Part shown: positions 24,040-38,548 of the stretch, in pieces | How the letters are laid out: each line of letters starts with the position of its first letter | Position numbering within the stretch: the first letter of the stretch is position 1 | Assembly (NCBI GenBank): GCA_009176605.1 | Contig: SEYY01000877.1 | Span: forward strand, 1 to 64,000 | Direction of reading: 5' to 3' | From: Armadillidium nasatum | Lineage: Eukaryota > Arthropoda > Malacostraca > Isopoda > Armadillidiidae | DNA length: 64,000 bases | Translations under genes and position numbers: made by a program | Notes under the pieces: generated by a model | What the model saw: only the letters and a program-made list of their open reading frames with translations | The model's database searches: none | What the model was told of the DNA's origin: nothing

Positions 24040-26113
24040 CAACACTGAGGGAAAGTATTAGTATTGAGGCATAGAGAGTAGAGTTGAACGAGGGGAGGAG
24101 CAAGCTCAGAAGCACACTCCCTTAAAACTCGGGGAGGAATGCCATCCGGGCCGCTTGCCTTCCTTACGTTCATAGATTTCAGAAGCCCATGCACCTGATC
24201 AAATGTAATCACAGGTAAAGTCATGGGACCTCTGAGAGGAGAAGTAGTAGGAGGAGGGTTGCCGGAGTCATCCAGGGTTGAATTAGAGAATAGGAGGCCG
24301 AAGAGATTAGCCTTTTCAGTTGGAGTGTTAGCAACAGAGCCATCAGAGCGAATAAGAGGAGGAAAGGAAGATTTACAGAAGTTGTTAGAGATGTTTTTGG
24401 CAAGAGGCCAGAAAGATTTATCAGTAGGAGAGTTTAGGAGCTCCGCACACCTTCTTTTAGTGAAAGTCTGCTTTGCTCGTCGAAGAATATCCCTGCAACG
24501 ATTCCGAGCAGAATGAAAATTAGCAAGAGTAATAGCAGAAGGAGAATTTTTCCACTCTCGATACGCGATGTCTCTAGCCTGAATGGCAAGAGAGCAGGCG
24601 CGATCGAACCATGGATTTTGCGGAGAAAAAGATTTAGTTGAAGATGGAATGAACCTGCTCATCCCGTCAACGATTACAGCCCCCACCTTATCAGCGGAGA
24701 CTGACGCGTCTTCAGAGACAAAGCAGTCCATCCAAGGATAGTTAGCATAGAAGCAACGCAAAGCCTCCCAGTCAGCCCGATCAAAGTGCCAGAAGATACG
24801 CTTAGGGCAGGGTGGAGCAGTTGGAGAGAAAGCTTGAAGATTAAGAGTAATTAGGTTGTGGTCAGATTTACCAATAGGTGCGAAGACAGCGTATTTATAG
24901 AGAGAAGGACTAGTAGTGAAACATAAGTCAAGAGTGTTTAAGAATTGGTTGGGACGATCCGGGATGTGTGTTGGTTCTTTAATCAGTTGCTCCAGATCGT
25001 TGAGAATGCTGAATGATTCGGCCTCCTCCCCTCCTGGATCAGTATGAGAGGAACCCAACCATTCAGTGTTGTGTACATTGAAATCCCCTAAATAGAGGAC
25101 CTCAATATTTGGATGTGAAGACGTAACAGTCTCGTGAGAAGTAGTTAGATATTCAAAAAAGGAGGAAAAATCTGTTCTATTTGGAGAACAATAGCAGAAG
25201 CACAAGATTATCGTAGTGGTAGGAAGGAAGATTTTAAGCCACAGAACATCGAAGTTAGGAGATTCAAGATTCACAAGACGTGTTACCGGAGTGTTGGTGT
25301 TTACGTAGGCACAAACTCCACCCTTAGAACGGAAATTATGAAATAGTTATAGTTAGATATATTAAAAAAGTTTGAGGAGGAATTCTTAGATATCTGGGGC
25401 TCAGACAAGAGCAGAAGATTTGGATGAGAGTGAGAAAGGTGGTATTCCACAGAAGCCAAATTAGAAAATAAGCCACGGATGTTGGTAAAGTGTATAGAGA
25501 ACCCACGCCTGCGTACACCTGCCATTCAACACACACAATCCCAATTATATCAAACAAACAGACAAACAAACAAGAGAACAGCAAAAAAAAACGACAAGCA
25601 GGCAGACAAACAAACAATCAAGCAAACAAATATTCTAACAAACACAAACAGGAAAACAAGATAAAACTTAAATAATGTTTACATTTAAAACCCAAATTTA
25701 AAAACGGAAAAATGAATTTAAGATCGAAAAATTAAACCTAAAAAAGTCTTAAACAAATTTAAGTTTAAAACTCAAATTATATTAAATTAAAACAATTTTT
25801 GTTCACAGAAACAAAACTTCCCAATAATAAAACCTACATTAAATGAAAATTAAAAAGTTAAAACTTGAACTTATCTTTAAAAGTGCCGAGCATCCAGGTA
25901 GTAAACATTTAGTCATCCAGGTAGTAAATATCCAGTAACTTAAATTAATCCGAGACAATGATTAATAAGATATAGAAAAAAAAACACATACACATTTTCA
26001 CTTAATTAACACAAACAAGAAAAAAAAAAAATAAATAAATTAACAAATAACAAAGTTAAAAACCCACTACGGGAGAGCACACAGACACATCCGCACTCGA
26101 CCAAAGCTAAAAC
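24040..26113 (-). mobile_element. LINE A 5' part, tandem unit 2
   Basis: Leader, endonuclease and linker; the RT is absent because the unit begins inside the linker. One frame (24,039-25,274, 411 residues) covers endonuclease and linker without interruption: GDFNVHNTEW, GKSDHNLITLN, then KNISNNFCKSSFPPL and KASGPDGIPPRVL. The N-terminal opening is in another frame at 25,301-25,525. Confidence 0.88.
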
Positions 26114-26432
26114 CTATATGATGGATCTTGACTTCGATCATCTTTCATAGGAGAAGGAGTATAATTTGAAGTATATTTTTCAATCTGTGGAGATATAAAT
26201 GGAGGGATATCTAATTCATCTCTCGAAGAAGTAGATTTGGCATAAGAAGATTCTCCAGAATCTTCTGGAATATATTATTCACTTCTCGGAGGAGAAGGTG
26301 AAATTTAAGAAGAATAAGGAGAATATGAAGAAAGAGAATGTTGTGAGAATGGAGGAATGGGATTATTCCTTCTAGGAAAAGGTTTAGTAGTTTGTAAAGG
26401 GGAAACTCCAGGAGAATGAGAAATTGGAATTT
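26114..26432 (-). mobile_element. Ty3/gypsy fossil fragment inside tandem unit 2
   Basis: Near-identical to 23,721-24,039 and 28,507-28,826; carried along by the tandem event. Confidence 0.85.
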
Positions 26433-28505
26433 CAACACTGAGGGAAAGTATTAGTATTGAGGCATAGAGAGTAGAGTTGAACGAGGGGAGGAGCAAGCTC
26501 AGAAGCACACTCCCTTAAAACTCGGGGAGGAATGCCATCCGGGCCGCTTGCCTTCCTTACGTTCATAGATTTCAGAAGCCCATGCACCTGATCAAATGTA
26601 ATCACAGGTAAAGTCATGGGACCTCTGAGAGGAGAAGTAGTAGGAGGAGGGTTGCCGGAGTCATCCAGGGTTGAATTAGAGAATAGGAGGCCGAAGAGAT
26701 TAGCCTTTTCAGTTGGAGTGTTAGCAACAGAGCCATCAGAGCGAATAAGAGGAGGAAAGGAAGATTTACAGAAGTTGTTAGAGATGTTTTTGGCAAGAGG
26801 CCAGAAAGATTTATCAGTAGGAGAGTTTAGGAGCTCCGCACACCTTCTTTTAGTGAAAGTCTGCTTTGCTCGTCGAAGAATATCCCTGCAACGATTCCGA
26901 GCAGAATGAAAATTAGCAAGAGTAATAGCAGAAGGAGAATTTTTCCACTCTCGATACGCGATGTCTCTAGCCTGAATGGCAAGAGAGCAGGCGCGATCGA
27001 ACCATGGATTTTGCGGAGAAAAAGATTTAGTTGAAGATGGAATGAACCTGCTCATCCCGTCAACGATTACAGCCCCCACCTTATCAGCGGAGACTGACGC
27101 GTCTTCAGAGACAAAGCAGTCCATCCAAGGATAGTTAGCATAGAAGCAACGCAAAGCCTCCCAGTCAGCCCGATCAAAGTGCCAGAAGATACGCTTAGGG
27201 CAGGGTGGAGCAGTTGGAGAGAAAGCTTGAAAATTAAGAGTAATTAGGTTGTGGTCAGATTTACCAATAGGTGCGAAGACAGCGTATTTATAGAGAGAAG
27301 GACTAGTAGTGAAACATAAGTCAAGAGTGTTTAAGAATTGGTTGGGACGATCCGGGATGTGTGTTGGTTCTTTAATCAGTTGCTCCAGATCGTTGAGAAT
27401 GCTGAATGATTCGGCCTCCTCCCCTCCTGGATCAGTATGAGAGGAACCCAACCATTCAGTGTTGTGTACATTGAAATCCCCTAAATAGAGGACCTCAATA
27501 TTTGGATGTGAAGACGTAACAGTCTCGTGAGAAGTAGTTAGATATTCAAAAAAGGAGGAAAAATCTGTTCTATTTGGAGAACAATAGCAGAAGCACAAGA
27601 TTATCGTAGTGGTAGGAAGGAAGATTTTAAGCCACAGAACATCGAAGTTAGGAGATTCAAGATTCACAAGACGTGTTACCGGAGTGTTGGTGTTTACGTA
27701 GGCACAAACTCCACCCTTAGAACGGAAATTATGAAATAGTTATAGTTAGATATATTAAAAAAGTTTGAGGAGGAATTCTTAGATATCTGGGGCTCAGACA
27801 AGAGCAGAAGATTTGGATGAGAGTGAGAAAGGTGGTATTCCACAGAAGCCAAATTAGAAAATAAGCCACGGATGTTGGTAAAGTGTATAGAGAACCCACG
27901 CCTGCGTACACCTGCCATTCAACACACACAATCCACAATTATATCAAACAAACAGACAAACAAACAAGAGAACAGCAAAAAAAAACGACAAGCAGGCAGA
28001 CAAACAAACAATCAAGCAAACAAATATTCTAACAAACACAAACAGGAAAACAAGATAAAACTTAAATAATGTTTACATTTAAAAACCCAAATTTAAAAAC
28101 GGAAAAATGAATTTAAGATCGAAAAATTAAACCTAAAAAAGTCAAACAAATTTAAGTTTAAAACTCAAATTATATTAAATTAAAACAATTTTTGTTCACA
28201 GAAACAAAACTTCCCAATAATAAAACCTACATTAAATGAAAATTAAAAAGTTAAAACTTGAACTTATCTTTAAAAGTGCCGAGCATCCAGGTAGTAAACA
28301 TTTAGTCATCCAGGTAGTAAATATCCAGTAACTTAAATTAATCCGAGACAATGATTAATAAGATATAGAAAAAAAAACACATACACATTTTCACTTAATT
28401 AACACAAACAAGAAAAAAAAACAAATAAATAAATTAACAAATAACAAAGTTAAAAACCCACTACGGGAGAGCACACAGACACATCCGCACTCGACCAAAG
28501 CTAAA
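26433..28505 (-). mobile_element. LINE A 5' part, tandem unit 3
   Basis: Same structure as unit 2, with a 411-residue endonuclease-linker frame at 26,432-27,667 that differs by one visible residue (NFQAF for NLQAF). Its outer leader end near 28,505 adjoins the main body of the Ty3/gypsy fossil. This is the unit that mirrors the right arm of the giant palindrome. Confidence 0.88.
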
Positions 28506-29289
28506 ACCTATATGATGGATCTTGACTTCGATCATCTTTCATAGGAGAAGGAGTATAATTTGAAGTATATTTTTCAATCTGTGGAGATATAAATGGAGGG
28601 ATATCTAATTCATCTCTCGAAGAAGTAGATTTGGCATAAGAAGATTCTCCAGAATCTTCTGGAATATATTATTCACTTCTCGGAGGAGAAGGTGAAATTT
28701 AAGAAGAATAAGGAGAATATGAAGAAAGAGAATGTTGTGAGAATGGAGGAATGGGATTATTCCTTCTAGGAAAAGGTTTAGTAGTTTGTAAAGGGGAAAC
28801 TCCAGGAGAATGAGAAATTGGAATTTGCACAGGAGAAACTCTAGTTCAATGAGATATAGAAGTTTGCATGTTAGAAACTCTGGGAATATGGGATATAGGA
28901 GTTTGTTGAGGAGTAATTTGTGACCATGGTGGAGTAGTTTGTGATCTTTTCGAACCTTCTGGAGAATTTGAGGAAAAAGTTGTTGTGAAAAAAAAAATTT
29001 CGGAGAAATTTCGGGAGAGTCCCCCAATGAAACTAGAAAAACACGTAGAAGTTGGTTATTAGACGGTATATTTCGAACACAAACAGGTAAAGCAATTGGT
29101 AAAGAAGAAGGAAAGTCAGGAAAGGGGATATCCTGAGGAGTAGAAGGTGAAGCAAATTGAAATCTGACATTCTTCTTCGGAATAATTTGGATGGTTTTTA
29201 GATAAGACTTAAGTATTGTCAGAAGTACGAAAATGAGGATATGGAATAATTTTGAAATTGTTAATATGACAAACAAATTTTTACCTGTT

Positions 29290-30330
29290 TCTAAGCACTG
29301 TAGGATATATTTACGAAATTTCAGGACATTGGTAACAAGGTAGAGACCATTCCATCGTCTCGCTAATTTTGGAGATTGATAGTGTGGTTTAATAGCATGT
29401 TGGCTTGTCTGACCGGAGTTGTGAGATGTTGCCTTTTGACAATTTTTGTAGTTTCTGACTGGAGTTTATCCCCATCAAGTTCGCGAATAGCTGAAGAATT
29501 TTTAAACATTTCAGCTTTTTAATCATGAAGATATTCTCTGTCAGGTTTTTGAGACTTATTATCTACGAAAGGAGATATATAATCTGGTATGGAATAAGGT
29601 AGGCGTTTCACATATGAATGTAAAAGAAGATGCGGATTATTACCTTTAGAGGTATTATTTGAAGAATTTAGGGCAATTTGTCAAAAACGTGAGTATTTAT
29701 CCCGTCATTATGACTAGAATGACATAGTTTTGGAGATAATTTTCAAGATTGTAATTTTCACTCTCGACGTGAGAATTGAAACTTGGAGGATAGATTTCAA
29801 TATTGGCATTTTTTATACGCCCAAGTTTACATAATTCTAGGAAAAACTGCAATTTAAACTCGGCAGCTGTGTTTGTAATTAAAATATTGGAACAGTAGTG
29901 ACTAGTTATAATCCTTTCTAGGAGAGCTTTTGCTGCCTGTATACTATCTCTGGAAGGAACAGGGCAAAGTTCTGTATATCTAGTCAAAGAATCTTTATAA
30001 ACGAGGATATATTTGTTATTAGCTTTTATACCCTTAGGTAGAGGTGCAATAGTGTCTAAATGGACTCTAGAAAAAGGATGCAATGGAAGAGGATTGGTAC
30101 TGGTACCTATAGGGTGAGGTATATTACCCTTAATCTCTAAAGAAGATGAACATTCTTTGGAAAATGATTTACAAAATTGTCATTTTCTGAAAGGTATATA
30201 GTTCACGGATATGTTTCCCAGTTCGTAGAACACGAGGATGTCCACTTCCGGGAGAGTTATGTTTTAAGAACAAGACTGTATATATGAGAGAATCTGGAAC
30301 TTGTAAGAGGTATCTATTATCAGCCATAAT
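29290..30330 (-). pseudogene. Integrase region (left arm)
   Basis: Core-type motifs HLDTIAPLPKG and LVYKDSLTRYTEL typical of Ty3/gypsy integrases that insert the element's DNA, followed by a C-terminal part. Fossil. Confidence 0.75.
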
Positions 30331-30425
30331 ATAATAGAAAAGTCCGTTAAAAATGAGATCAGGTGCACGTTAAGTAAGTTCTCATACCATTTAATTAAAG
30401 GAGATAATCTGGGACAGTTTCTTTA

Positions 30426-31680
30426 TTATTTGTATAAAGTTTGCTTATTTAGGTCAATAAGATTGGCATTTAAAGAAGAAATACTTAAAATAGAATTAGT
30501 TTGTGAAAAATCAGGAGCAGGATGACGAGAAAGGTAGTCTGGGACTATATTTAACTTTCCCTTTTTATACACAAATTTAGGATTGAAAGATTGGAAGCGG
30601 AGATTCCATCTTTTGAGACGTCCAATGAGCTGGCGATGACAAAGCAAATGCACGAGCACACTTTGATCCATGTACATTTTTAAGGGGTAACCAAGGATAA
30701 TGATTCTAAACATGGAAGGGGATGAATTACAGAACTTCACGTTCTGTGGTGCTATAATTACTTTCTGCCTTGTTGAGCAGTCTGGAGGTAAAAGCTAGGG
30801 GCTTTTCTAAGCGATTAGCATCAAGTAGAGCTAACACACCTTCAACATCATAATTTTAAGCATCAACACTCAAAATGAATGACTTAGTAAAATCGAAAAA
30901 GGTTAAAGTAGGATCTAAGATAAGAAATTTCTTTAATTTGTTATAAGCTACTTGTTGTACAATATTCGAATTATATGGAACATTTTTCTTGAGTAGCTGG
31001 GTTAATGTAGTTCAAGAACCCGAGTAAAGAATGGATTTCTGAAACATTAGTAGGGATAGTGAAACCTTTTAAGCTTCCTTCCAACTTTTTCGGACCCGGA
31101 CTTAAACGCTTTTAGCTTATTTTAAAACCTAAATAAGTGTTACTTTTTTTTAAAGAACTCGCATTTTCCTAATTTAATGTGAAGACTAACGTTTTTAAGA
31201 GCAGTAAAAACTTTTGTGAAGCTACGATAATGTTCTTCAATCATTTTGCTAAAGATGAGGCAATCTTCCATAAAAAGTAAACAATGAAGACCTAATAGTC
31301 CAGATAGAGCCAATTTCATTGCTTTACTAAAGACGGAAGGACTATTAATAGTGCCTTGGGGCATGCGGATAGGTTCGAAGCGGCCTCTAGCTGTAGGAAT
31401 AGCTAGGTACTTCCTAGATTCTTTTTCAACCATTATATGAGTGAATCCAGAGAGAAGATCTAAAGTACTGAAGACTTTAAAATCGCCAATTAAAGACAAA
31501 CTTTCCTGAATATAGGGTAATGAAAACAGATCAGGAACGGAATCAGCATTTAGCTTTCTATAATAGAGCAAAATTCTTAGTTTGAAACTGGATTTCTTGG
31601 GAATAACTAGTAGTGAAGAAGACAAAGGGGAAGAACTGGGTTCAATATATCCTTTTTGTAGATTATCTTTAACCCATTCA
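30426..31680 (-). pseudogene. Reverse transcriptase and RNase H region (left arm)
   Basis: Shows Ty3/gypsy RT motifs (STLDLLSGFTHI, MPQGTINSPSVF, LLFMEDCLIFS, where the usual YVDD box is altered) and RNase H sequence toward 30,430, including VYKKGKLNIVPDYLSRH. Fossil. Confidence 0.8.
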
Positions 31681-31699
31681 TCAGTGTCCTGAAGATAAG

Positions 31700-31800
31700 T
31701 TTAATACATAAAAAGCAATACTAAATAAATTATAAGAACATGCATATATAATTGCCCTTAATTCTAGCTTATTATAACTTTTCCTTTTAATTTTACATTA
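31700..31800 (-). repeat. Approximately 85-bp segment shared with 19,258-19,345
   Basis: Contains AAGAACATG(C/T)ATATATAATTG and CCTTAATTCTAGCTT in both places; by eye about 85-90% identical. At 19,258 it sits just upstream of the env splice acceptor; here it lies before the RT and also ends near a TTATCTTCAG acceptor-like site. The right-arm counterpart is about 44,740-44,845. Confidence 0.7.
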
Positions 31801-32014
31801 AAAGTTACCAAAGGGCAAAGGCCAACAGGATCATCTTCAAGGGAAATGATATTTTTTTTGACTAGAAAATCTAACATATCAACCAACTGTTGTAGATTTT
31901 GGAGGACATATGTATCGGTAGATTTAGCGGAATGAGAAAGAAGAATTTCCTTGTATACTTTCCTTATTTTGGAGTCGGAAAGTCTATAGAAGTTACTGCA
32001 TTTAAAGAAGGTGA

Positions 32015-32405
32015 AACAGAAGTATTTGAATCATTAATTAGAACAGGAGATGCATTAGTAAGAAAGGAATGAGGATCTAAATGTATTGGGTCTTTTCCCA
32101 AATTAAAGGCATTCTAAATATAAATGACCTTTACGGCAATTACTCATAACTGACCCTATAAAGAATTGACCAATATTACGTAGATCGTTTCTGTTGTGGG
32201 TGATGTGCGTAAGGTTATAATCATTAATTAAAACAGTAAATACAGTAGTAAGAAAGGAGTGAAGATCCAAATGTATTGGGTCGTTGCTCAAATTATGGCA
32301 TTCTAAATATATATGACCTTTACGGCAATTGCTCATAACTGACCCTATGAAGAATTGACCACTATTACGAAGATCGTTTCTGTTGTGGGTGATGAGTGTA
32401 AGGTT
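32015..32405 (-). repeat. Degenerate tandem direct repeat (about 190-bp unit) inside LTR element
   Basis: Two similar units, each with the segment AATTGACCA(A/C)TATTACG and a GGCATTCTAAATATA end. The mirrored pair is at about 44,130-44,520. Confidence 0.75.
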
Positions 32406-32682
32406 ATCAGGGGGATAAGTTTGAATATTTGAATCAACTTTAGTATTTAAAAAAAATTAGAATTCGGTAAGATTGTTATTTGTACAGACGTATATACATT
32501 ATAGGTTACAATATCATCAATATTTGTAGGACAATAAGTAGGATTTTTAGATATATCTGGCGGAAGGTGGTTTGACTTTGATTACGTATTTGTATAGGAA
32601 TCACTTTTGTGGTAAATTATATTTTAATTTTGGAGTAAAGGACGTAATTTGAGTTTGCAATACATTTAATTTCTGGAAAAGA

Positions 32683-33319
32683 CTATGTAATTGTGTCATA
32701 ATGGTTAGGTAAAAAATATTCTTCAGGAGAAGATTTAGAAAAATAGTCATGAATATTTTTCTTGGATTTAGGATTTTCTACAGGAATTATTTCAGATATT
32801 ACTGTAGATTTGGAATCGACATCTGCCATGTCAATAGAGATATAGTTAGGTTTACGTTTCGGGAGTTTACTCTTATTGAGGTAAGAGTTTTTATTTACCT
32901 TATTGATTATAGGGAGTAAAGGGACAGGTATAAGTTTACATTTATATTTTAGAAAAGAGGATTGCTCGGAACAATATAAAATTAATGGAATTTTAGTTAC
33001 GTTTTCACATCCACGAAGGATTGACATCCTTCGTGGATGTGAAAACGTAATACAACAATTATCATCTACGACCATACATTCGCAAAGATAAAGGACTTGG
33101 TTTATGTATACCATTACCAGAAGGAAAGTTTTACCATGTACTTTTAACTTTTTTCCTGAGATAGATTTCAAAATAACGTTAGTTTTAGGTAGGGTAGAAC
33201 GGTTACGTATATTTACAAAATTTCTAAATTTATTAAATAAAGATAGTTTCAACACTGAGCGCAATGCTCCTGAGTCTAAAAGGGCTGTGTCTGCATGTGC
33301 CCATGAATTATCATGAGTT

Positions 33320-33339
<20 letters not shown>
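32683..33339 (-). pseudogene. Retropepsin-like protease region (left arm)
   Basis: Carries the aspartic protease signature LLDSGA near its start, followed by a region rich in basic residues. The hAT-like element is inserted immediately upstream; the 8-bp target duplication overlaps the first codons. A perfect 25-bp hairpin lies at 32,997-33,050 within it. Confidence 0.7.
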
Positions 33340-34825
<1,486 letters not shown>

Positions 34826-35019
34826 AGATATACCAAAAATAGTACTGAATGGTTTCTGCATCTTAATAGCAGAAATTGTAGACGGTAATTGTACGGTATG
34901 ACTGTTTAAATCATCAGGTAGTTGATTATTATATGCATTCTGTGGTAGTGCATATGTAGAAGGGGGAGGACGTAGCGCCGTCCGAAGCGATGCAAGTACT
35001 CCCCATTGGGCATAACCCA

Positions 35020-35802
35020 CGGAATGATAGGATGGGGTAGACCATTCCGTTTCATTCAGTTGCCCCTTTGGTTCGTTTCTTTTCGCATTTCACCTTCTCA
35101 GGGGGTCTCTAGTGTACCTCCGCCCCACTCTGGAGTGTCTATGCTCCAACTCCCTCTCCACCCCAATTCCTCACACGTTCCCACATTTTACAAGCGCCTA
35201 CTCTTACATTATCTTTTTAAAACAAATCAAAATGGCGAAACCCACAGCTGCCTCCGAGATGCTGCGAGGGGCTGCATCAAAAAAATGCCCCTCATCCACC
35301 CCTCACCCCATCATCACTTGGGAGTTGGCGGCCTCCGATGATGGGGATGGTGACGCCACGACCCGGCGTCCGGTTTGCCCCGGTGCACGGTCTTCTTTTT
35401 TCATTAATTTCTGCAACATTCTGCAATTGCTGCGTCACTCTCTCTATACTATCGCTATTACAACGGACACTGCTCTTCTGATCTCTCACGTTTCATACCT
35501 CCTCCATTGAGAAGGGCTCGTGCGACGCGACTTTCTACACAGTCTCATCCTTTCTCTGTCCAACTCTCCGACCCCAGACTTAACGCTATGCTCACTCTTA
35601 CATGTACTCTACTGGTAAAGTCTGGAACACACTCCCTTTATCTGTTTTCCCAACTTCCTTTGAATTGCACACTTTTAAACACCGTGTATCGGGTCACGTC
35701 GGCCATTAGCGACCCGATTTCGAATTCTCCCCAACTCTGGTGGATGTTAGTAGGCCTTTGGCCTTTGCCCACCAGAGGAGACATAAAAAAAAGAAAAAAG
35801 TG
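35020..35802 (+). mobile_element. Internally deleted LINE B (left arm)
   Basis: Begins with the LINE B 5' region (ATAGGATGGGG..., then ATG at 35,231, protein opening MAKPTAASEMLRGAASKK), runs to the endonuclease start (FINFCNI, near 35,420), and then jumps to the last part of the C-terminal domain (TDTALL..., LRRARATRLSTQSHPFSVQL) and the true 3' end GGAGACATAAAAA. Most of endonuclease and all of RT are gone while both termini are kept. It is inserted opposite to the host LTR element. Confidence 0.85.
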
Positions 35803-35804
35803 AC

Positions 35805-38027
35805 ATGTTGGAACTTGATTCGGATTCCGAGTCATAATCATTTTCTAGTTGGATGAAATTCATTCCATTTTCGGACATTGAAGAATTATGAGTATTAGGA
35901 TTTGATATGTTTACATTATTCAATGTCGTAATTGAATTTTGTATGCTTCTGTACTGTGCTGTATTTTCTGGTACATACAAGGGAGATTTATTCGGATATT
36001 AATCGAAGCACTCTACCTAATTGATTTTCATTTACTGCAGGCGAAAGGAGAGGGTTAATTTCCTTCTCTCTTACTGAAAATTATTTTTCTGATTGATTTA
36101 TTTCGGCATAAGGGGTATGGTGAATTTGGTCGTGAAGATCTCAAAGACATTTCACTAAGACTAAAATCCGTTGTGGGAAGAAACTGGTTATCAGTTGGAT
36201 AATATTCAGAAGGATTATTATTATTAGGGTTGTCATTTGCATTATTTTCTGCAGGAAGGTTCTCTTGCATATAATGCACCTGATTTCAGTTCTTAGTGTT
36301 ATGGTATTGTCTAGAAAAAGTTTTGGTCTGCTGGTTACCAGGTGAATACAATCTGGGTTAATTCTATGGTTGAGGTTGAGTATTAGTCAATTGGAGTTGT
36401 TGAGGATAATTCGGATTAAAAGAACTAAACGGGATTGTCGGGTATTTTTTTGGATTTTCCTCTGGAAATTTGGAAAGTTAGGTCTAGGATTAGGTCTTTC
36501 AGTGGGTTTTTTGGAATTATTAGACCATTGTGTATTACCTCGATTTGAAGTAATATTTTCCACTCTCTGTAGAACTTCAGGTGATCTGAAGTCCCAGGAG
36601 GTATTTCCACACTGATGTAGAGTACCTCTTTGATGGAAGCCTTTACAGGAAGAAGAAAATGGATAAAATACACATTCCATAGATCTATGGCCGTATCTTT
36701 CACATTGAAAACATTTGGGAGTTGTTTTTATATCAATGCAAGGTCTACCAAGGGATTTGGATCTACCTCCTCTGGAGGATTGATCATGAAAAGTGGGTTT
36801 TCTGGTCTTCGGACTATCTCTCTCTCTCTCTCTCCGAAGACTGAATATTGGAAATGGTATTATCTCCAACAAATTTATGTGAAGATATATTTGTAGATTT
36901 AAAGGGATTTTCTAATACGTTAGCGCATTTAGACATATAGTCTCTAATTTGATCAGGATATTCTAAATTCGAATTAAAATATTCCACTAGGAGTACAATC
37001 ATAAATGTGGCAAACATAAATTCGTTTCATTATTGGATCAAACTTTGCACCAAAGTACGTTTCGGTGGTAGTTTCAAAATCGTCAATTGCTCCTTGCACT
37101 TGAGAGCTGAACACTTATTAGACAGACTTTTTGTTCTATTGTATACTCCTTATATGAGACCAATACTGAAAACTTTATTCAGTCATGAACGGAATAAGTA
37201 CATTCAATAAACCTGTGGAGAAGGCATATAATGTAGGGGTATGTTTTAGCTCGCTGCTGGCTTGGATGATCTCACGTGCTGAACCATACGGTTCTTAAAA
37301 ACGTGTGCATGCAGTAAGTTTTTCAAGGTCATTGTATATTTTTCTCTCTCTGAAGAATTCATTAATCATTGAGAGCCACTGGGTAACTGAAATTCCTTTC
37401 CATACTGAATTGACATACCCTATAAGGGGAGGCATGTTGGTACGATGGTAGAATAATCGCTCTATATTAATACCTGTAGGTCTTTGGGATTGCACCTTTT
37501 CGGTACTACTATTATTACTATCTTGTGATATTTGTGGTTTTGATTGCATATTAACTGGTTGCATATTTAATTACATGTTGTGTTAAATGGTAGGTTGCAT
37601 GGTAGGTTGTATATCATAATTTATGGCTGAGTTTGTAGGGGTAAGAGAATACATAGTAGTAGCAGTAGAGGGCACGTAAGAGAAAACAGGACTGGCAGGA
37701 TCATCAGGATTAGCAAGATACATTGGATTATAAGGATATACAGGATTCATTGGGATAGTATACATAGGGTTAACAGGAGGTTGGGGTTGTTGAGGAACTT
37801 GAGGAAGTTGGAATTGAGCATATTGGGGTATAATAGCAGTAAGAGGTCGTTTAGGAATAGTACCTGTAGTGACAGTACTAGTTGTAAAGACAGTGGTAGT
37901 GACAATAAGTCATAAAAGAAGTAGTAGTAAAAGGGGTTGTAGGATTTGGTGGAGGTAAGGCAATAACGTCTTGCTGACCTGCACCATCAGAAGCATCTGA
38001 TAAATTTTGGTTATTACTGTCTGACAT
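35805..38027 (-). pseudogene. Gag-like region with zinc knuckle (left arm)
   Basis: Pro/Tyr/Asn-rich N-terminal part, a central region, and a CX2CX4HX4C zinc knuckle (CFQCERYGHRSMEC, near 36,670-36,710), as in nucleocapsid domains that bind the element's RNA. Fossil; not intact. Confidence 0.75.
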
Positions 38028-38114
38028 GATAGGTTTTATTATACTTTTTCTGGGAGCTGTATATGGATTTAATGAATCTAGAACCGCTAGATTACTAGTA
38101 AGGTAAAATAATAA

Positions 38115-38461
<347 letters not shown>

Positions 38462-38548
38462 TTATTATTTTACCTTACTAGTAATCTAGCGGTTCTAGAT
38501 TCATTAAATCCATATACAGCTCCCAGAAAAAGTATAATAAAACCTATC

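Larger units (their letters stand above)
21646..28826 (-). repeat. Tandem triplication of a 2,393-bp LINE A plus LTR-element unit
   Basis: Three head-to-tail units: 21,646-24,039, 24,040-26,432 and 26,433-28,826. Each runs from a CAACACTGAGGG point inside the LINE A linker, through the endonuclease and leader, into about 320 bp of Ty3/gypsy sequence ending GGAATTT. The junctions at 24,039/24,040 and 26,432/26,433 are identical. Units differ by only a few substitutions and poly(A)-length changes, so the event is very recent or an assembly duplication. Confidence 0.92.
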
